Source: Orrella marina (GTDB lineage Bacteria; Pseudomonadota; Gammaproteobacteria; Burkholderiales; Burkholderiaceae_B). Taken from it: a stretch of 64,000 nt of DNA. Positions 9,446 through 17,316 of this stretch are shown piece by piece. The stretch spans positions 2,480,001-2,544,000 of the forward strand of contig NZ_CP028901.1 in NCBI RefSeq assembly GCF_003058465.1. The letters are read 5' to 3'. Under the pieces are notes generated by a model. The model saw nothing but the letters and a program-made list of their open reading frames with translations. It was not told the origin of the DNA and made no database searches. Position 1 is the first letter of the stretch. Every line of letters starts with the position of its first letter. The translations under genes were made by a program, and so were the position numbers.

Positions 9446-9646
9446 ATGGATCGCACCCAAACCCTCGACCATCACAGCGGTGACGCTCGGGAGACCTTGC
9501 CGATGCCACATGGCATGGTTCCCTCGAAGTGGAAGGCGCGCTTTGCGCGGGCGCAGACCATCCTGGCTGGTGCTCAGGTAGTCGTCGTCTTCGGGGCACT
9601 GACGCTTATGTTGTTGCTATTGGCAATAACGGAACCCATCTGCTGA
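9446..9646 (+). CDS. Small single-pass membrane protein, unrecognised
   Basis: A 66-residue ORF between the receptor and a broken MFS gene. The N-terminal ~35 residues are hydrophilic and basic. Residues ~41-62 (LAGAQVVVVFGALTLMLLLL) form one strong membrane helix, followed by TEPIC. I recognise no family and see no good ribosome site before ATG 9446. It could be a small accessory membrane protein of the siderophore system or a chance frame in high-G+C DNA; the clear hydrophobic segment favours a real gene or a gene fragment. Confidence 0.4.
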   Translation: MDRTQTLDHHSGDARETLPMPHGMVPSKWKARFARAQTILAGAQVVVVFGALTLMLLLLAITEPIC

Positions 9647-9693
9647 CTATGTAGCCCTCCTTCATCCAGCTTGCCGCCGTGGAGGCGAAACGA

Positions 9694-10194
9694 CATGACT
9701 CAAGACAATGCGAACTCGATGACAGTCGGCGGCGATCCCCTGGTTAGCGCGGCCCGTTTCAACATCAAGCCGCTGATGGCGGCCTACATGACCTGCACAA
9801 TGACCATGATGGCGATCGCTGCATTTGGCCCCCTGGCAAGCCGGCGCGGTGGTGACCGTGGGAGGCGTGTTGTGGATGCTGCTTTCGCGGCCCTGGGGAG
9901 CGTTGAGTGATCGGCGTGAGCGGCGAACGGTTCTCCTGGCCGGAGCGGGCGGCTTCAAGCTCGCCTACTGGGCCATGTGTATCCTGCTGATCGTATCGTT
10001 GCTGGTGCTGCCTGCGGCGGGTCTGGTGTTTGCCGGGCTGCTCGTCAGCCGCGGGGCGGTCGGTGCGTTCTTCGCGGCGGGCGAGGTGCTGGTGACCGAT
10101 CACGTCGCTGCCGGTGAGCGTGCCGGTGCCATGGCTTCGCTTGGCGCGGCCAATGGCGTTGGACTGGTCGTGGGGTCGGCACTTGCTGCCGCGC
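9694..10194 (+). pseudogene. MFS transporter remnant: internal deletion, frameshift and truncated 3' end
   Basis: The first frame from ATG 9694 encodes an MFS start (PLMAAYMTCTMTMMAIAA) but goes out of frame near 9826. A second frame from about 9826 continues the protein (APWQAGAVVTVGGVLWMLLS, SDRRERRTVLL and a third helix). Compared with related MFS proteins, about ten residues are missing at the junction, so this is a deletion plus frameshift rather than one lost base. Homology stops near 10194, directly against an IS110 transposase fragment, and the remaining ~two thirds of the gene is gone. The product cannot function. Confidence 0.8.
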
Positions 10195-10443
10195 AATGAG
10201 CGGGGCAAACCTGTGGTCCGCAAACAGATCAAACGCGACAAGGTGATGACTTTCTTTGCCAACATGGAGCCTTGCGTGATTGGTATGGAAGCCTGTGGCA
10301 GTGCACATCACTGGGCCCGTCAATTGCAGAGCCTGGGGCACGAGGTCAAGCTGATCTCGCCGCAGTTTGTCAAACCCTTTGTAAAGACGAACAAACATGA
10401 CGTCGCCGATGCTGACGCTATCTGTGAGGCGGTCAGCCGACCC
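10195..10443 (+). mobile_element. IS110-family transposase fragment
   Basis: About 83 codons matching the N-terminal DEDD (RuvC-like) part of IS110/IS116-type transposases: RKQIKRDKVMTFFANMEPCV, IGMEACGSAHHWARQL, then HDVADADAICEAV with acidic catalytic positions. Both ends are cut: the initial conserved D-x-S segment and the whole C-terminal transposase_20 part are absent. It is fused in frame to MFS-derived DNA upstream, so it is a relic. It marks the right edge of the high-G+C island next to tRNA-Cys. Confidence 0.85.
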
Positions 10444-10547
10444 ACATCATTAATCTAGATCGAAGTCTGTCGAGCGAACGCGAGTGATCAGATACCAGAG
10501 CTGAGTGTGAGACTGGTGTGCTACATATGCCTCTTTGTACTGGTTTG

Positions 10548-10576
10548 TTGCTGCGAAGGGAAAACAAGGCTACAAT
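10548..10576 (+). promoter_or_regulatory. Sigma70-type promoter upstream of tRNA-Cys
   Basis: TTGCTG (10548-10553), a 17-bp spacer and TACAAT (10571-10576). The predicted start near 10583 lies inside the first of two hairpins, giving a leader of ~130 nt before tRNA-Cys. Confidence 0.6.
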
Positions 10577-10577
10577 A

Positions 10578-10610
10578 GTTGTCTTTGCTGACTGCAGCAG
10601 CAAAGACAAC
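10578..10610 (+). repeat. 13-bp inverted repeat just after the -10 element
   Basis: GTTGTCTTTGCTG (10578-10590) and its exact reverse complement (10598-10610) are separated by 7 bases. It starts two bases after the putative -10 box. It could be an operator dyad or a 5' stem in the tRNA leader. No U-tract follows, so it is not an intrinsic terminator. Confidence 0.75.
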
Positions 10611-10621
10611 GTTAGGGGAAA

Positions 10622-10649
10622 CAACGACTTATATAACTATAAGTCGTTG
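10622..10649 (+). repeat. 12-bp perfect inverted repeat in the tRNA-Cys leader
   Basis: CAACGACTTATA (10622-10633), a 4-base loop, and the exact complement (10638-10649). It lies 12 bases after the first hairpin and ~60 bases before tRNA-Cys. Function is unknown; a processing signal or a remnant of a mobile-element end are both possible. Confidence 0.75.
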
Positions 10650-10710
10650 ACCTAGCGTTTCCAATTTCAAATTCGAGAGAAGGCTTTTGCCTACCCTTTC
10701 AGTTTGCACT

Positions 10711-10784
10711 GGCGCAATGGCAGAGTGGTTATGCAGCGGATTGCAAATCCGTGTACGTCGGTTCGATTCCGGCTTGCGCCTCCA
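10711..10784 (+). tRNA. tRNA-Cys (anticodon GCA)
   Basis: A 74-nt gene with encoded CCA (10782-10784). The acceptor stem pairs GGCGCAA with TTGCGCC. The anticodon stem-loop is GGATT-GCA-AATCC. The T-loop is GGTTCGATTCC. A strong promoter lies ~140 bp upstream. The gene marks the change from the G+C-rich island to the normal chromosome and could have served as an integration site. I found no duplicated 3' end on the other side of the island within the window. Confidence 0.97.
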
Positions 10785-11197
10785 GATCCCCCACCCTATT
10801 GGTCCGACTGACCGGTTCTGGTTATCAACAGCCAGGGTAATGTATACCGTCAGCAACCCATCCCAGGCACTTCGGCCGAACAACCTTAAAGTTCGCCAGC
10901 CAGCCATTTCTGCTGGTTTTTATTGAGTGCTGCTAACGCTATCGCTCACCACTTCGCAGTAACACGACATGTCATAATTGGATTTACCGAAGAAACCTGC
11001 ACCATTTCGAAGCAGACCCATCATCTGCGCTAGAATTCGACGGACCTGATCTGGCGAGTTTGCGCCCGACTCCAGAACGCACCCTGCACTGGCAGATTAT
11101 CAAGCTGCCTGGGTTTAGTATCGTTCCATCAACCCAACAACAGGCCCGAGCTCAGGCACAGCAACATGCCCTCAGACCTGCATCATGATTCAAGCCC
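10785..11197. other. Gene-free stretch after tRNA-Cys, with one terminator-like hairpin
   Basis: No convincing coding frame. A hairpin CCAGC-catttct-GCTGG (10900-10916) followed by TTTTTATT could terminate the tRNA-Cys transcript, ~115 nt after the tRNA. The rest should hold the promoter of the MFS gene starting at 11198, but no clear -35/-10 pair stands out. Confidence 0.45.
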
Positions 11198-12460
11198 ATG
11201 GCCCATACAGAAAAGCCAAACCAGGACACCTGGCGCGCAGAACGATTTACGCTCTCACTGTTTCTAAGCTTTGTTGGGGGCTACTTTCTCTCTTATGCGC
11301 TTCGATCAGTCAACGCAACGATCGCCCCCCTACTTGCCGAGGACCTGAACCTGAGCGCCGGCGCACTGGGATGGCTATCGTCCGCCTATTTTCTGTCATT
11401 TGCATCTGTTCAGTGGCATCTTGGCACCTGGCTTGATCGGTATGGTGCGCGCCGTACTGAATCAATCCTGCTCACTATCGCTGCAGTTGGGTCAGTCATT
11501 CTTGCCGTCAGCGACTCATTATTCACACTCTCGATTGGACGCATCCTGATCGGATTTGGCGTCGCATCCTGCCTGATGGCTCCTTACTCCTACTTCAGAC
11601 GCTGCTTCGCCCCGGAGAAGCAGGCTCAGCTTGCCATGTGGATGTTGATCGGTGGAACGCTCGGATCACTGACCGCCACCCAGCCGGCCTTGCTGCTCGC
11701 TCAAGCCTATGGATGGAGAGAGATCTTCCTGGTCTGCGGAGGACTGCTTGCAGTATCGGCATTGGCAATTGCAATATTTGTTCCAGACTCGGATCGTCAG
11801 CACACACAGACAAGCCAGAGCAAGCCTGGAGACAAGCCCATCAAACTGCTCGAACTGCTTGCGCACCCCACCCTGCTTCGCATCATTCCGACAACGATCT
11901 TCTTCTCAGGTGGATTTGTGGCGTTGCAGTCGCTATGGGTAGGCCCCTGGATGACAGACACGCTAGGACTTTCCACCAATCAGGCTGGACAAGTCTTGCT
12001 GTACTTCAACCTTGCGCTGTTGGTTGCCTACCTCCTCATGAGCATTGTGAGTCCGCGGCTTGAGAAGAAGGGCTTCGGACTGGCGCGACAGACCTTGTTT
12101 GGCTTCTACTGGTTCATCATCTGCATGGCGATCATTCTCGCATGGCGATCACCCTCTGCATGGTGGCTCTGGCTTGCGCTTGCACCAGGCATCCCAGCCG
12201 TGATTCTGATGCAGACACAGACCGCTCTAATGTTCCCCAGAGAAGTTGCAGGACGCGTGTTGACAACATTCAACCTGGTGATGTTCACCGGCGCTTTTGC
12301 GGTACAGTGGGGAATCGGCCTGATTGTCGATGGTTTCATCTGGATTGGCCTGATCCGGGCCGATGCAATATGGTCGGCCTTCGCTCTACTTTTGCTGGCA
12401 CAAGTGTTGAGCCTCTGGTTTTACGTGACCCGTGGCAAGCCTCTGTCAGCAGGGAGCTGA
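11198..12460 (+). CDS. MFS transporter
   Basis: A 420-residue carrier with ~12 hydrophobic helices. It has a clear MFS loop motif after helix 2 (GTWLDRYGARRTES) and the helix 4 region GRILIGFGVASCLMAPYSYF. The N-terminus (GGYFLSYALRSVNATIAPLL) resembles small-anion or organic-acid carriers of Burkholderiales, but the substrate cannot be told from sequence. The stop is adjacent to an AGGGAG ribosome site for the next gene (12462), so the two are probably co-transcribed. It opens the run of forward housekeeping genes ending with pyrD. Confidence 0.85.
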   Translation: MAHTEKPNQDTWRAERFTLSLFLSFVGGYFLSYALRSVNATIAPLLAEDLNLSAGALGWLSSAYFLSFASVQWHLGTWLDRYGARRTESILLTIAAVGSVILAVSDSLFTLSIGRILIGFGVASCLMAPYSYFRRCFAPEKQAQLAMWMLIGGTLGSLTATQPALLLAQAYGWREIFLVCGGLLAVSALAIAIFVPDSDRQHTQTSQSKPGDKPIKLLELLAHPTLLRIIPTTIFFSGGFVALQSLWVGPWMTDTLGLSTNQAGQVLLYFNLALLVAYLLMSIVSPRLEKKGFGLARQTLFGFYWFIICMAIILAWRSPSAWWLWLALAPGIPAVILMQTQTALMFPREVAGRVLTTFNLVMFTGAFAVQWGIGLIVDGFIWIGLIRADAIWSAFALLLLAQVLSLWFYVTRGKPLSAGS

Positions 12461-12461
12461 A

Positions 12462-13076
12462 ATGGATCAGACTGTTCTTGAGGCAATTGAACGATGGCCA
12501 GACGTACCTGCCGTCCATGGATGGCTATCGCTATCCAGAAGAGGCCAGTGGAGGCTGCATCCAGGCGGTACAGCCAGTCAGGGCGGGTTTGGTGAATCCA
12601 TCCAGAACCAGCAGATCATTGCCTTCATAAACCGCAACTATGAAGCTGAGAATACGGGACGCTGGTTCTTTCAAAACGGCCCCCAACGTGTCTACGTCAG
12701 ACTGGACGCAGCTCCCTTGGTCGCTTCGATCACCGGGCAGCCCGGCTCGCTTAGCACGCACAACGGACTTCCGATCAAGCAGATCAAGCGGTGGCTGATC
12801 GACCACAATGGCACCCTTTTCTTCGAATGCGAGCATGGACCTGCTTGCGTGAATGATCAGGATCTGGAACTGATTGTCGACGCCCTCCAGACCAGCGACG
12901 GTGTGCCTCTACTCGATTGGTGCGAACAACACGAACAGGGCGGTGCGCAGACCACCGTGACATTCACAACAGACGCACCATTTCAACTGACAGGAAGCGC
13001 TCCAATGAACTTACTGGGTGTGACTGATCGCGTTGAAAACGAGCTTGGCTTTGTGCGGCAATCAAGCGAGAATTAG
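12462..13076 (+). CDS. Conserved protein of unknown function
   Basis: 204 residues, no signal peptide or membrane helix, mostly acidic and polar. Features include an N-terminal WPDVPAVHGWLSLSRRGQW segment and a middle section (ENTGRWFFQNGPQRVYVRLD), both conserved-looking in character, and a Cys-containing CEHGPACVNDQD. I recall similar proteins next to NUDIX, aat and pyrD in Bordetella relatives but cannot name a family. ATG 12462 is chosen for its ribosome site (AGGGAG) 4-5 bases upstream, overlapping the stop of the MFS gene. The role is unknown; a cytosolic location is likely. Confidence 0.75.
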   Translation: MDQTVLEAIERWPDVPAVHGWLSLSRRGQWRLHPGGTASQGGFGESIQNQQIIAFINRNYEAENTGRWFFQNGPQRVYVRLDAAPLVASITGQPGSLSTHNGLPIKQIKRWLIDHNGTLFFECEHGPACVNDQDLELIVDALQTSDGVPLLDWCEQHEQGGAQTTVTFTTDAPFQLTGSAPMNLLGVTDRVENELGFVRQSSEN

Positions 13077-13193
13077 CATGCCGCACGCCCTGGCAAGATG
13101 GACTCCCTATGCGATGCCTGACAAGTCAGGCAGATGCACCACAGAGCCTCAACAAGGGCTTTAACAGGTTGTATTGGTCTAGAATAGCAAGCA

Positions 13194-13772
13194 ATGGATA
13201 AAAGCCCTGAATTCTTCTTTCCTGCCCCAAGACTGAGTCAGTACTGCAGTCAATGCGCGGCACCTATCACCCGTCGCATCCCGCCTGGGGACAACCGGGT
13301 CAGAGACTTATGTGAGTCTTGCGGCGCTGTACATTATCAGAATCCACGTACGGTAGTTGGAACTCTTCCTGTCTGGAACAACAAGATTCTTTTATGTCTG
13401 CGAGCAATTGAACCTCGGGCCCGTACATGGACATTGCCTGCCGGGTTTATGGAACTGGCAGAAACCACCGGGGAAGGCGCTTTGCGAGAAACACGCGAAG
13501 AGGCTGGCGTCGAAGTGGAACTTGGTTCCCTCTACACAGTCATAGACGTTCCGCACGTTGATCAGATTCACGTCTATTTTCTGGCGCATGCGAACACGGG
13601 TGACGTTGATCCTGGCCCAGAAAGTCTGGATGCGCGTTACTACGATATCAGCGAAATTCCTTGGGACAACCTCTCGTTCAGGTCCGTATCCTCGACACTA
13701 CGCCACTACATCAGTGACGTTGAAAAGGGTCATTTCGAGACTCGGTACTATAGTCTGCCACCTGCCCGATAG
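13194..13772 (+). CDS. NUDIX hydrolase with N-terminal zinc ribbon
   Basis: 192 residues. A zinc-ribbon with two CxxC pairs (Cys18/Cys21 and Cys40/Cys43) precedes a NUDIX domain. The NUDIX box GX5EX7REUXEEXGU is complete in GFMELAETTGEGALRETREE followed by AG. The zinc ribbon plus NUDIX arrangement is shared with NudC/YfaO-like families that hydrolyse nucleoside-diphosphate linkages in nucleotides or cofactors; the exact substrate is not evident. It is ~115 bp after the unknown gene, and the next gene, aat, starts 26 bp after its stop, consistent with one transcription unit. Confidence 0.9.
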   Translation: MDKSPEFFFPAPRLSQYCSQCAAPITRRIPPGDNRVRDLCESCGAVHYQNPRTVVGTLPVWNNKILLCLRAIEPRARTWTLPAGFMELAETTGEGALRETREEAGVEVELGSLYTVIDVPHVDQIHVYFLAHANTGDVDPGPESLDARYYDISEIPWDNLSFRSVSSTLRHYISDVEKGHFETRYYSLPPAR

Positions 13773-13798
13773 TTTTCATTTCTGGAGGGATGAAGCGA

Positions 13799-14598
13799 AT
13801 GGAAACAGCCATTCAATGGGTCGATCCAGATAAGCCTTTGCCACCCGCTCACACAGCGCTAGAAGATCCACCAGGACTTGTTGCGGCCGGCCTTGACCTG
13901 AGCATCTGGCGGCTAGAGCAAGCATATTCTGAAGGCATGTTTCCCTGGTTCAATCCGGGGAGCCTGTCCTCTGGTGGAGCCCGAATCCCCGTGCAGTTCT
14001 CTACTGTGAAGAATTGCACCTGTCCCGCTCAATGAACAAGCGGATGCGCAAGATAGAAAGGGATCAAGCATCAGGAAGCTTCTTTCCTTGCGTAGTGACC
14101 GTTGACTGCGCTTTCCCCACAGTCATGGAGGCCTGTGCTACGCGAGGCGCACCGCCAGGTCACGCCCCCGTGACAGGCACGTGGATCACACCGGAGATGA
14201 AGCACGTCTATCAGCAGTGGCACGCGACAGGGCGTGCCCACAGTGTCGAGACCTGGATGGATGGAGAGCTCTCCGGTGGTCTCTACGGCGTCAGTATAGG
14301 CAGAATGTTCTTTGGAGAGTCGATGTTCACACATCGTACCGATGCATCTAAAATCGCGCTGGTTCACCTGGTCAGATTTCTGCAAAGACATCATGTGCAG
14401 ATGATTGATTGCCAGATGACAACCAGCCACCTGGTCAGTCTCGGTGCCCGCGAGATCGAAAGACGCCATTTCCTTGATCACGTCCACTTTTCAACCCGCC
14501 AGCCAGATCTTAACTGGCATCCGGGATGGATTGGGGCGGACGGATCCATTAACGCTGGCGTCCCTGATTGCCTTAAAGAATCTGGAAAACTTTCCTGA
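13799..14598 (+). pseudogene. aat: Leucyl/phenylalanyl-tRNA-protein transferase, broken by a one-base frameshift
   Basis: The first frame (from ATG 13799) encodes a normal Aat start: LEQAYSEGMFPWFNPG. At the G4 run 13957-13960 it leaves frame and stops at 14035. The +1 alternative continues without loss: PVLWWSPNPRAVLYCEELHL, then SRSMNKRMRK and the transferase core (TWITPEMKHVYQQWHATGRA, GGLYGVSIGRMFFGESMFT). Adding one G gives a continuous 266-residue protein of normal length. The start is set by a GGAGG site at 13784-13788, ten bases before it. Aat adds Leu or Phe to proteins with N-terminal Lys or Arg for ClpS/ClpAP degradation. It is either a true frameshift mutation or a homopolymer sequencing error. 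Confidence 0.9.
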
Positions 14599-14628
14599 TC
14601 AGGGACATCTTGTTGTACATTTTTTGTC

Positions 14629-15366
14629 ATGAGCCAAGTTCAGGAACTTCCCTTCTCGGCAATTCAGTTCTATGCCACTGCCCCCTATCAGTGTAGCTAT
14701 CTTCCTGATCAGATGGCACGCTCTCAGGTGGCGGCACCCGGACACATGATTCACGCCGGGACATTCTCCGAACTGGTAGATAAAGGCTTTCGACGCAGCG
14801 GCCTGTTCACCTACCGTCCCCATTGCGATCAATGCAAAGCTTGCTTGCCCATCCGGATCGACTGCGAGCGGTTCGTGCCTACACGCAGCCAGAGACGCGC
14901 CTGGAAGTCCCACGGTTCACTTGAGTCCAGAGTGATGGAACTGGCCTGGTCTCCAGAACACTATGACCTCTACTGGCGCTACCAGCAAACGCGCCATCCT
15001 GGTGGCGGCATGGATGAAGACAGCCGCTCCCAGTACAGCCAGTTTCTGCTGGCCAGTCGAGTCAATTCCCGACTGATTGAGTTTCGGGACCCGGACCGTG
15101 TGCTGCGCATGGTGTCCATCATCGACATCCTTGACCAGGGGCTTTCGTCCGTCTACACATTCTATGACCCAGAGAGCAGTGGAAGCCTCGGAACATATGG
15201 CATCATCTGGCAAGTTGAACAATGCCGGAAGCTGGGTCTACCTTGGCTTTATCTTGGTTACTGGATTGCCCAGAGCCGTAAGATGGCCTACAAGTCGCGT
15301 TTCCGGCCAGCCCAGTACTTTGTTAATGGAAATTGGGAAGAATTTCCCGAACAATCAAATTTATGA
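14629..15366 (+). CDS. bpt: Aspartate/glutamate leucyltransferase (Bpt)
   Basis: 245 residues, the usual Bpt/ATE length. The N-terminal ATE_N domain shows the conserved start [20 protein letters not shown] and a Cys pair region [13 protein letters not shown]. The C-terminal ATE_C part includes [19 protein letters not shown] and RFRPAQY. Bpt transfers leucine to N-terminal Asp or Glu, feeding the bacterial N-end rule pathway, and commonly sits beside aat as here. It overlaps pyrD by ATGA. With aat frameshifted, Bpt would be the only working N-end transferase unless aat is really intact. Confidence 0.93.
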   Translation: MSQVQELPFSAIQFYATAPYQCSYLPDQMARSQVAAPGHMIHAGTFSELVDKGFRRSGLFTYRPHCDQCKACLPIRIDCERFVPTRSQRRAWKSHGSLESRVMELAWSPEHYDLYWRYQQTRHPGGGMDEDSRSQYSQFLLASRVNSRLIEFRDPDRVLRMVSIIDILDQGLSSVYTFYDPESSGSLGTYGIIWQVEQCRKLGLPWLYLGYWIAQSRKMAYKSRFRPAQYFVNGNWEEFPEQSNL

Positions 15367-16412
15367 ATCCCCTCTTTAACGCCTACACGCTTGCTCGAGC
15401 TCCATTATTTTCCATGGACCCCGAAGCCGCTCACGAGGCAACGCTTCGTTCCATTCAACGAGCATATGATTGCAAGCTGACTCGTGGGATGATGCATGAT
15501 CTACCCATCGCCCCCATCTTGCTCATGGGGCTCTCTCTGAAGAATCCTGTCGGTCTGGCAGCCGGCCTGGACAAGAACGGTGAACACATCGACGCTTTGG
15601 GTAATCTGGGATTCGGGTTTGTCGAAGTGGGTACTGTCACACCCAAAGCTCAGCCCGGCAATCCGAAACCTCGCATGTTCCGACTCCCAAAAGCGCAAGC
15701 GCTAATCAACAGAATGGGTTTCAACAACCAGGGTCTGGATACCTTTCTAACAAATGTCAAACGTAGCCAATACAGAGATCGTGGTGGCATTTTAGGATTG
15801 AACATCGGAAAGAATGCGTCGACACCCATCGAAAACGCAAACGATGACTACCTGCTCGGACTCGAAGGGGTCTACCCTCATGCAGATTACATTACGATCA
15901 ACATCTCGTCTCCAAACACAAAAAACCTACGTGACCTGCAATCTGGAGACAGCCTTAATGGTCTGTTGAGCGCTTTGCATGAGAAGCGGCTTGCATTGGC
16001 ACAACTGCACCGCAGAAACGTTCCTCTAGCCCTCAAGGTTGCACCAGATCTAGACGAGCATCAGATCGAGGCAATCACGCAAAGCCTGGTTCGTCATCAG
16101 ATGGATGGGCTGATTGCGACAAACACCACCATCGACCGACAATCCATAACTGGAATGCAGTACGCAGATGAAGCTGGTGGTCTCTCCGGAGCACCCGTCC
16201 ATCGCAAATCACTCTGGGTGATTGAAAAATTCCGCAGTCGTCTTGGCCCGGAGTTTCCGATCATTGGCGTTGGTGGAATTATGTCCGGCGCGCACGCTGC
16301 TGAAAAAATCCAGGCAGGAGCAAATGCAGTACAGCTGTACACAGGACTGATTTACAAGGGTCCAGCCCTGATCGCGGATTCTGTCAACGCAATAACGAAG
16401 CGACTTCGCTAG
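15363..16412 (+). CDS. pyrD: Dihydroorotate dehydrogenase (quinone), class 2
   Basis: 349 residues from ATG 15363, overlapping the bpt stop (ATGA). It contains the membrane-associated N-terminal helices of class 2 enzymes (residues ~1-40), the FMN barrel with [34 protein letters not shown] and [16 protein letters not shown] (catalytic Ser near SPN), and the late phosphate-binding segments [17 protein letters not shown] and [10 protein letters not shown]. It oxidises dihydroorotate to orotate with ubiquinone in pyrimidine synthesis, at the inner membrane. A strong terminator at 16520-16555 ends this transcription unit. Confidence 0.97.
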   Translation: MNPLFNAYTLARAPLFSMDPEAAHEATLRSIQRAYDCKLTRGMMHDLPIAPILLMGLSLKNPVGLAAGLDKNGEHIDALGNLGFGFVEVGTVTPKAQPGNPKPRMFRLPKAQALINRMGFNNQGLDTFLTNVKRSQYRDRGGILGLNIGKNASTPIENANDDYLLGLEGVYPHADYITINISSPNTKNLRDLQSGDSLNGLLSALHEKRLALAQLHRRNVPLALKVAPDLDEHQIEAITQSLVRHQMDGLIATNTTIDRQSITGMQYADEAGGLSGAPVHRKSLWVIEKFRSRLGPEFPIIGVGGIMSGAHAAEKIQAGANAVQLYTGLIYKGPALIADSVNAITKRLR

Positions 16413-16519
16413 CCTGGCAAGTCAGACATCTACCTCAGGCTTGCGTGGCAATCCTGCTCTGGGGTCGGCGCTGATTTTGAAATTGCGTGCTGATCGCCTG
16501 GTAGCGAACTCGCATATCA

Positions 16520-16559
16520 AAAGAAACAGGGTTCCAAATGGAACCCTGTTTCTTTACCT
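16520..16559 (+). terminator. Strong hairpin terminator between pyrD and phasin (possibly bidirectional)
   Basis: A perfect 17-bp stem (16520-16536 with 16539-16555) with a two-base loop. The stem ends in A-rich and T-rich flanks, so it can act for pyrD on the plus strand and for the convergent phasin gene on the minus strand. Confidence 0.85.
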
Positions 16560-16625
16560 TCTAAGCGTTTGTCAGGCTATCTGGCATGGCATTTCTGCGA
16601 TGCGGTGAGAACCTGCAATCGCTTC

Positions 16626-17216
16626 TCAGGCGTCGTTGCGACGAGTGGTAGTTGCACGGGCAGCTGTCTTGGCGGCACCGGTAGCAGCGTCAGAAGCAGC
16701 CTTCATAGTCGCTGCGGTAGCGGCATGAAGGTTCTTCTCGGTCACGTCAGCAGCTTGTTTGGCAGCTTTGGTCATGCTTTCGTAAGCTGCGTTTGCCTGA
16801 GCCATTGAGGACTTCAGCATTGCAACGGCGCTCTCGGAGCCACTTGGTGCATTGCGAGTCATCTGGTCGATGGTCTCCGAAACCTGCTTCTGATTCTCGG
16901 CAATCTTACCTTCGACAACCTTGGACAGCTCAGCCTGAACACCTGACACGATGTCATAAACGTGCTTGCTGTAAGCCATTGCTTTTTCTGCTGAGGGCTG
17001 AACCATGGAGGAGCTCATTGCAACAGCTTCCTGGGCGTCTTTGACGTCCATTGCTTCATGGGCTTTCTCGTTGACTTCGTCCATGGTTGCCTTGATAACC
17101 TTGAGGTTCAGATCAACCAGCTTCTCGAAGCCGCTAAACAGGGTACCCTGAACAGCCATGAAGGCGTCAACGGTTGCTTTTTGTGAATCAATTATTTCTT
17201 TTGGCATCTTGGTCAT
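16626..17216 (-). CDS. Phasin (polyhydroxyalkanoate granule protein)
   Basis: 196 residues of helical, Ala/Lys/Glu-rich sequence without signal or membrane helix. The phasin_2 core has FSGFEKLVDLNLKVIKATMD and AMAYSKHVYDIVSGVQAEL. The tail (SDAATGAAKTAARATTTRRN) is Ala/Thr-rich and basic, typical of beta-proteobacterial PhaP. ATG 17216 follows an AGGAG site; the upstream in-frame ATG adds 11 residues and lacks one. Phasins coat intracellular PHA granules and control their size and number. The gene is monocistronic, between the pyrD terminator and the IclR gene. Confidence 0.88.
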   Translation of the reverse strand: MTKMPKEIIDSQKATVDAFMAVQGTLFSGFEKLVDLNLKVIKATMDEVNEKAHEAMDVKDAQEAVAMSSSMVQPSAEKAMAYSKHVYDIVSGVQAELSKVVEGKIAENQKQVSETIDQMTRNAPSGSESAVAMLKSSMAQANAAYESMTKAAKQAADVTEKNLHAATAATMKAASDAATGAAKTAARATTTRRNDA

Positions 17217-17316
17217 AACTATCTCCTGATGGATATTGTTGCGCTGCACAATTACAATGTAATGTATTTGGTTTTACGTTGTCAACTACTTTTTGTGCGT
17301 TGCAACAAAAATTTCA

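Noticed and set aside
7668..9599. 643-codon minus-strand frame opposite the FyuA-like gene
   Set aside because: High G+C keeps the antisense frame open; the composition (Ala/Gly/Arg/His/Gln) has no domain and the plus-strand receptor is unmistakable.
10711..10784. tRNA-Cys as an island attachment site
   Set aside because: I looked for a second copy of the tRNA 3' end in the first kilobase and elsewhere and saw none, so integration at this tRNA is only a possibility (the other end may lie outside the window).
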